NCBI GenBank assembly: GCA_044226785.1 | Contig: JBGAGK010000024.1 | Coordinates: 1-64,000, forward strand | DNA length: 64,000 nucleotides | Reading direction: 5' to 3' | Source: TMP-86 sp039807285 | Lineage (GTDB): Bacteria > Pseudomonadota > Gammaproteobacteria > Steroidobacterales > Steroidobacteraceae | Part shown: positions 61,916-64,000 of the stretch, in pieces | Layout: every line of letters begins with the position of its first letter | Position numbering within the stretch: the first letter of the stretch is position 1 | The notes under the pieces: generated by a model | What the model was told of the DNA's origin: nothing | The model's input: the letters and a program-made list of their open reading frames with translations, nothing else | Database searches by the model: none | Program-made: the position numbers and the translations under genes

Positions 61916-62297
61916 ATCCGCCGGAGTGTTCTGCGTGCAGGAATCAGCCGTGCCTCGCGACCATGGTGAGGCGGCCGATGGTCCCGGGCTTTCCTGGCGT
62001 ACACTGCTGAGCGCCGACCGGACACCGACGCGCGAGGTGACTGCAGGAACCTGTGAACTGCAGCCAGGCGGTGAACTCAAGCTTCATCGCCATCCGACAC
62101 TCGAGGTGTATTACTTTCTCCAGGGCGAGGGCGTGGTGCTGCTCGAAGGCCGGCACATTCCCGTGAGCCCGGGCAGCACGCTGTCCATCCCGGCCGATGC
62201 GCCGCACGGAATCCGCAACACGGGCCAATCAGTATTGAAGCTGTTCTACGTGTTCCCCACAGATTCCTACACGGACGTCGAATACACGATGCTGTAG
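61899..62297 (+). CDS. Cupin-domain protein
   Basis: 132 residues with a single cupin core: GGELKLHRHPTLEVYYFLQGEGVVLLEG (metal ligands H-x-H and Glu) and PGSTLSIPADAPHGIRNTG (second His). Small single-domain cupins can be isomerases, dioxygenases or sugar-binding proteins. Its 17-base overlap with the MFS gene and closeness to GH3 suggest a sugar-related role, which is inference only. Confidence 0.83.
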   Translation: MNKTDESAGVFCVQESAVPRDHGEAADGPGLSWRTLLSADRTPTREVTAGTCELQPGGELKLHRHPTLEVYYFLQGEGVVLLEGRHIPVSPGSTLSIPADAPHGIRNTGQSVLKLFYVFPTDSYTDVEYTML

Positions 62298-62325
62298 CCA
62301 CGGGGCCGAGGCCCGGCCTGCCGTT

Positions 62326-62925
62326 TCAAGGGCGGGTGGCCGTGATGGCACCGATGGTCCGGCGCAGCAGGTGCTGGCGCTGTCGCTGGGAAAAGCGCCG
62401 CGGTTCCAGCGTCATGGCCAGCCATAATCCATCCACGGCTGCCACGAGCAGGTCGGTGGCTTCGGCAGTGTCCAGATCTGGCGGGATCTCGCGGGCGCGA
62501 ACCGCGTCTGCGAGACAATCGCGGATGTAGCCACGCCAGCGGCGGTAGTAGCTGCGATGTTCGCGCGCGAACGCCGGCGTGCGCAGCGCGCGCCCCCACA
62601 GGCTCATCCACAGCGCCAGCGCCGCGGGCTCGCTCTTCTGCGGCAGATGCGCATCCATGGCTGCCTGGAGTCGCCGAAGTCCGGACCGGTGGCGGTTGCG
62701 CAGGCGTTCGAGTTCTCCGAAGGTGTGTTCGGCCAGCCAGCGGAAGGTGAATACCACCAGCTCGTCCTTGGTCTTGAAGTAGTGCGTGAGTACACCCATG
62801 GACAGGCCGCCACGCTGCGCAATGCTGCGGATCGAGGCTTTCTCGGGGCCTTCGCTGCGCATCAGCGCCAGCGTCAGGATTGCGATTTCCCTGCGTCGGC
62901 GGTCGTGATCCACGATCTTGGGCAT
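62326..62925 (-). CDS. TetR-family transcriptional regulator (BetI-like)
   Basis: 199 residues with an N-terminal helix-turn-helix (RREIAILTLALMRSEGPEKASIRSIAQRGGLSMGVLTHYFKTKDELVVFTF) and a helical ligand domain with several Trp and Arg residues. The HTH style (QRGGLSMGVLTHYFKTKDEL) is BetI-like. It is divergent from the TonB receptor at 63.1 kb, with TGTTC half-sites in between, and is likely its repressor. Confidence 0.88.
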   Translation of the reverse strand: MPKIVDHDRRRREIAILTLALMRSEGPEKASIRSIAQRGGLSMGVLTHYFKTKDELVVFTFRWLAEHTFGELERLRNRHRSGLRRLQAAMDAHLPQKSEPAALALWMSLWGRALRTPAFAREHRSYYRRWRGYIRDCLADAVRAREIPPDLDTAEATDLLVAAVDGLWLAMTLEPRRFSQRQRQHLLRRTIGAITATRP

Positions 62926-63002
62926 TGCGTACGCTCCTTGCAGCGCAGATGTTACACGCGTGCGATGATGCTCGCGCTGCCCTGAAGACCAGTTGCCTCC
63001 AT

Positions 63003-63040
63003 CATCTGTTCGTCTGGCGGTCTTTTTAGAACAGATGTTC
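63003..63040. promoter_or_regulatory. Nested inverted repeats upstream of the TonB receptor
   Basis: CATCTGTTC (63003-63011) and GAACAGATG (63029-63037) form perfect nine-base arms 17 bases apart. The second arm is also part of GAACA-GA-TGTTC (63029-63040). Three TGTTC half-sites in this pattern suggest a TetR operator controlling the divergent genes. Confidence 0.5.
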
Positions 63041-63087
63041 CATATCGACTGTCCCTGGGCTATGCTCGGACCGGGGAGGGGAACAAC

Positions 63088-64000
63088 ATGAGTCGTACCG
63101 GTCGTCCTGCCAGTTCGCCACTGGCCATCGCCATCGCATCAGCCCTGTATGGCAGCTCGGGTCTGGTGGCCATCGCGGCCGCAGAAGATGCCAATGTCCT
63201 GCAGGAAGTGGTGGTCACGGCGCGCAAGCGCACCGAATCGCTCCAGGAGATCCCGGCGAGCATCGACGTGTTCTCCAGGGATGCCCTGCAGAAACTCGCC
63301 ATCACCCAGTTCGAGGATTACGCGGCCCGCACCCCATCCATCTCCTTCGTCAGCATCGGCCCCGGTACCCAGTACTTCTTCATGCGCGGCGCGTCGGATG
63401 GCAGCAATCCCGAGAGCACTTCCAACAGCATCGCCGGCTTTTTTCTCAATGACGTGTCGCTCGGTTACTACGGCGGCATCCCGGACCTGCACCAGTACGA
63501 CCTCGAGCGCGTCGAAGTGCTGAACGGCCCGCAGGGCACGCTGTACGGCGCAGGCTCCATGTCCGGCGCCGTCAGGCTGATCAGCGCGCCGCCTGATCCC
63601 GCGAAATTCAGCGCGGGCATCGACGTAGACACATCGCGATTCGCGGGCAGCAATGGCATGAACCACTCGGAGGAGGGTTTCGTGAATTTCCGGCTGTTCG
63701 GCGGAAACACAGCCGTCCGGTTGTCCGGGTTCAATGTCAAGCAGGCCGGTTTCATCAACAACCTGCTCAGGACCCGTCACTGGGTGAATGGCACGGTGTC
63801 GAACAATGCGCAGTGGGCAGGGCACGATTACAACACCCAGACCTTCAAGGGTGGCCGCATCGGCGTGCTGCAGAATCTGGGCGAGAACTGGAAGTTGTCG
63901 GTCACGGCGGATTACCAGGTGCAGAATCACAACGGCGCCTGGGACCATGATCCGTCCCGCTATGGTGAAATGAACGTGGCCCGCTTTGGTCCTGAATGGG
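63088..64000 (+). CDS. TonB-dependent receptor (3' end outside the window)
   Basis: 304 residues are visible. A signal peptide (SSPLAIAIASALYGSSGLVAIAAAE) is followed by the TonB-box-like VLQEVVVTARKRTESLQEI and the plug domain (QFEDYAARTPSISF, YFFMRGASDGSNP, VERVEVLNGPQGTLYGAGSMSGAVR). Barrel strands begin near residue 175. The frame stays open to the last base of the window. ATG 63088 follows GGGGAGGGG. The receptor is divergent from a TetR regulator and follows the GH3/MFS/cupin genes, but on the + strand after a convergent regulator, so it need not belong with them. Confidence 0.9.
   Translation, partial: MSRTGRPASSPLAIAIASALYGSSGLVAIAAAEDANVLQEVVVTARKRTESLQEIPASIDVFSRDALQKLAITQFEDYAARTPSISFVSIGPGTQYFFMRGASDGSNPESTSNSIAGFFLNDVSLGYYGGIPDLHQYDLERVEVLNGPQGTLYGAGSMSGAVRLISAPPDPAKFSAGIDVDTSRFAGSNGMNHSEEGFVNFRLFGGNTAVRLSGFNVKQAGFINNLLRTRHWVNGTVSNNAQWAGHDYNTQTFKGGRIGVLQNLGENWKLSVTADYQVQNHNGAWDHDPSRYGEMNVARFGPEW

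Overview
The window is about 64 kb of GC-rich, gene-dense bacterial chromosome. Several things point to a gammaproteobacterium, most likely an aerobic, TonB-rich scavenger of the Steroidobacterales/Nevskiales type: the mutY-yggX pair next to a tRNA-Phe, four TonB-dependent receptors or receptor remnants, several exported peptidases, an AsmA protein and a NarL-type two-component system. The assignment is inferred from gene content and protein style only. No rRNA gene, CRISPR array, complete insertion sequence or prophage was seen.

Region 1 (1-9.3 kb) is core-like. It holds a small zinc-ribbon protein, a pilin-like protein, a PAS-PAS histidine kinase with its LuxR/NarL-type response regulator, an operon of ECF sigma factor, putative anti-sigma factor and DUF4097-type exported protein, then asmA-like, mutY, yggX and tRNA-Phe(GAA). 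Region 2 (9.3-13.7 kb) lies directly 3' of the tRNA and looks like an accessory island. It has a SeqA-N-like protein, a Phd/YefM antitoxin paired with a PemK/MazF-like protein, a hipBA module with two upstream 20-bp palindromes, a broken vapC and gene debris.

Region 3 (13.8-23.4 kb) is a divergent catabolic cluster. A PLP-dependent decarboxylase and a TetR regulator read left; a TonB receptor, ATP-dependent hydantoinase/oxoprolinase subunits A and B and an MFS permease read right. Palindromes overlap the divergent promoters. The cluster looks like an outer-membrane-to-cytosol uptake and ring-opening pathway for an unidentified lactam, hydantoin or amino-acid derivative.

Region 4 (23.5-38.7 kb) is a patchwork. 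It contains a GST, a wHTH-nucleotidyltransferase/HEPN toxin-antitoxin pair whose antitoxin is frameshifted, a YtcJ-like amidohydrolase, an alginate-export-type porin, a cytochrome cd1 nitrite reductase with an extra N-terminal haem-c domain, a receptor remnant, vapBC debris fused to a mazF, a GHKL ATPase, a large 2-oxoglutarate/Fe(II) oxygenase and a haem-type TonB receptor.

Region 5 (38.9-64 kb) is mostly metabolic and transport genes: a nitronate-monooxygenase-like enzyme, DUF805 and other membrane proteins, a PIN-like protein, NCS1 and APC permeases, a YcaQ-like glycosylase, S9/M1/M3 peptidases, a GNAT, a thioesterase, a phytanoyl-CoA-dioxygenase-like protein, a GH3 glycosidase with an MFS permease and a cupin, and a TetR regulator divergent from a TonB receptor that runs off the window end.

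The strongest candidates for something undescribed are the decarboxylase-hydantoinase-TonB cluster, the hybrid Phd/MazF-like module, the GHKL ATPase/2OG oxygenase pair inside the toxin-antitoxin-rich patch, and the di-haem nitrite reductase with its private porin.
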